Assembly (NCBI RefSeq): GCF_024505165.1
Contig: NZ_JANIBK010000024.1
Span: 1-41,236 of the forward strand
DNA length: 41,236 nt
Origin: Methylomonas rivi
Lineage (GTDB): Bacteria > Pseudomonadota > Gammaproteobacteria > Methylococcales > Methylomonadaceae
Direction: 5' to 3'
The translations under genes were made by a program, and so were the position numbers. The number at the start of each line of letters is the position of its first letter. Position 1 is the first letter of the stretch. This document shows, piece by piece, positions 40,737-41,236 of this stretch. Under the pieces are notes generated by a model that saw nothing but the letters and a program-made list of their open reading frames with translations, made no database searches and was not told the origin of the DNA.

Positions 40737-41236
40737 ATGAGCAAGGCCATTCAATCCTTTCACTACCGGCTGGCGCATCCCGGCTACAGCGTGTTTCCCG
40801 GCGCCCACCCCGGCGAAATGACCGGCGGCGGCCAGTTGTTCAAGCGCCACGAGCCCTTGCTGGCCAGTCCCGATCCGCGCCGCATCGATTTGCGCGCCAG
40901 CCTGCTGGATCCGTTCGGCGGCTACCGGGTGCGGGTATTTCAGCAGCACAGCAAGCTTAACGTGTATGCAATTGCCGATTTGTCGGCATCGATGACTCTG
41001 GCCGGCCGGCAGGACAAACGCCAAAATCTCGCCGAGCTGGTGCTGTCCGCCGCCCAATCGGCCTTACAGTGTGGCGACAGTTTCGGTTTTATCGGTTGCG
41101 GACAGCGCCTGGAGCAACGTTGGACGCTGCCGGCCGGCTCATCCCTGCAACCGGTCAGGGAAATGCTGAACCGCTTGCCGGCGCTGACGGCGCAAGCCGG
41201 CGCCGACAGTCTGGCGCGGATTGCGCCGTTGTTGCC
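40737..41236 (+). CDS. mxaS: MxaS, DUF58 family protein (3' end outside window)
   Basis: The first 166 residues are visible and the frame runs off the end. PDPRRIDLRASLLDPFGGYRVRVFQQHS, then YAIADLSASM, is the start of the DUF58/VWA-like domain, with the DxSxS metal-site-like pattern in DLSASM. MxaS is the presumed partner of the MoxR ATPase MxaR in methanol dehydrogenase maturation. The rest of the operon (mxaA, C, K, L) would be expected to follow. Confidence 0.88.
   Translation, partial: MSKAIQSFHYRLAHPGYSVFPGAHPGEMTGGGQLFKRHEPLLASPDPRRIDLRASLLDPFGGYRVRVFQQHSKLNVYAIADLSASMTLAGRQDKRQNLAELVLSAAQSALQCGDSFGFIGCGQRLEQRWTLPAGSSLQPVREMLNRLPALTAQAGADSLARIAPLL

Noticed and set aside
1-41236. CRISPR arrays.
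   Set aside because: No regularly spaced direct repeats with similar-length spacers were seen; repeats found are two- or three-copy or palindromic.

Overview
The window looks like a chromosomal segment of a gammaproteobacterial (type I) methanotroph or close methylotroph. The main reasons are a calcium-type methanol dehydrogenase operon (mxaF-J-G-I-R-...-S, with mxaD and two response regulators just upstream) at the right end, moderately high GC, and Methylomonas/Methylobacter-like gene content. The genus is an inference; no rRNA or other marker is present.

Positions 1-7809 hold a tightly packed + strand operon of aryl-polyene type: a chain-length-factor ketosynthase (cut by the window edge), a PlsC-type acyltransferase, two acyl carrier proteins, a small membrane protein, a hotdog dehydratase, a family-2 glycosyltransferase, an LpxL-type acyltransferase and a thioesterase. 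Genes overlapping or closely following the thioesterase encode a TSUP-family exporter, a BamE-like lipoprotein and a flavin-dependent halogenase-like enzyme. Positions 7834-13054 hold an unlinked mix: a PEP/VPxPA-CTERM secreted protein (- strand), moaB, a DUF423 protein, a PsiE-like protein and pepN. Positions 13104-16391 are a histidine block, hisB-hisH-hisA-hisF-hisI, followed by tRNA-Thr(CGT).

The 3' part of that tRNA is an attachment site. A 51-bp exact copy lies 13.7 kb downstream (30158-30208) and bounds an integrated element. The element carries a tyrosine integrase, a DUF6387-like gene, an excisionase-like gene, a winged-helix-like gene, an HTH/zinc-ribbon protein paired with a second tyrosine recombinase, an ImmA/IrrE-type protease with a PIN-domain protein, a type III-like restriction-modification pair (mod/res), a RhuM homologue, and a Panacea/SocA-type antitoxin-like protein overlapping an unrecognised protein. 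It reads as a small defence and toxin-antitoxin island. Twenty-base repeats just inside both ends look like integrase arm sites. Beyond the right attachment site lie a decayed fragment of another integrase and an isolated acyl-carrier-like gene with an altered attachment motif.

From 31399 to the end is the methanol oxidation locus. It comprises a NarL-type regulator, mxaD, a membrane protein with three short C-terminal repeats, a second NarL-type regulator facing away from mxaF, then mxaF, mxaJ, mxaG, mxaI, a terminator, mxaR, a 680-bp repeat-rich gap, an unrecognised membrane protein and the start of mxaS. MxaF/I oxidises methanol in the periplasm with PQQ, MxaG (cytochrome cL) takes the electrons, and MxaJ, MxaD, MxaR and MxaS are accessory or maturation factors. 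The most unusual structure is in the mxaR-mxaS gap: two inverted copies of a roughly 150-nt multibranched palindromic element whose stems differ in sequence but keep their pairing.
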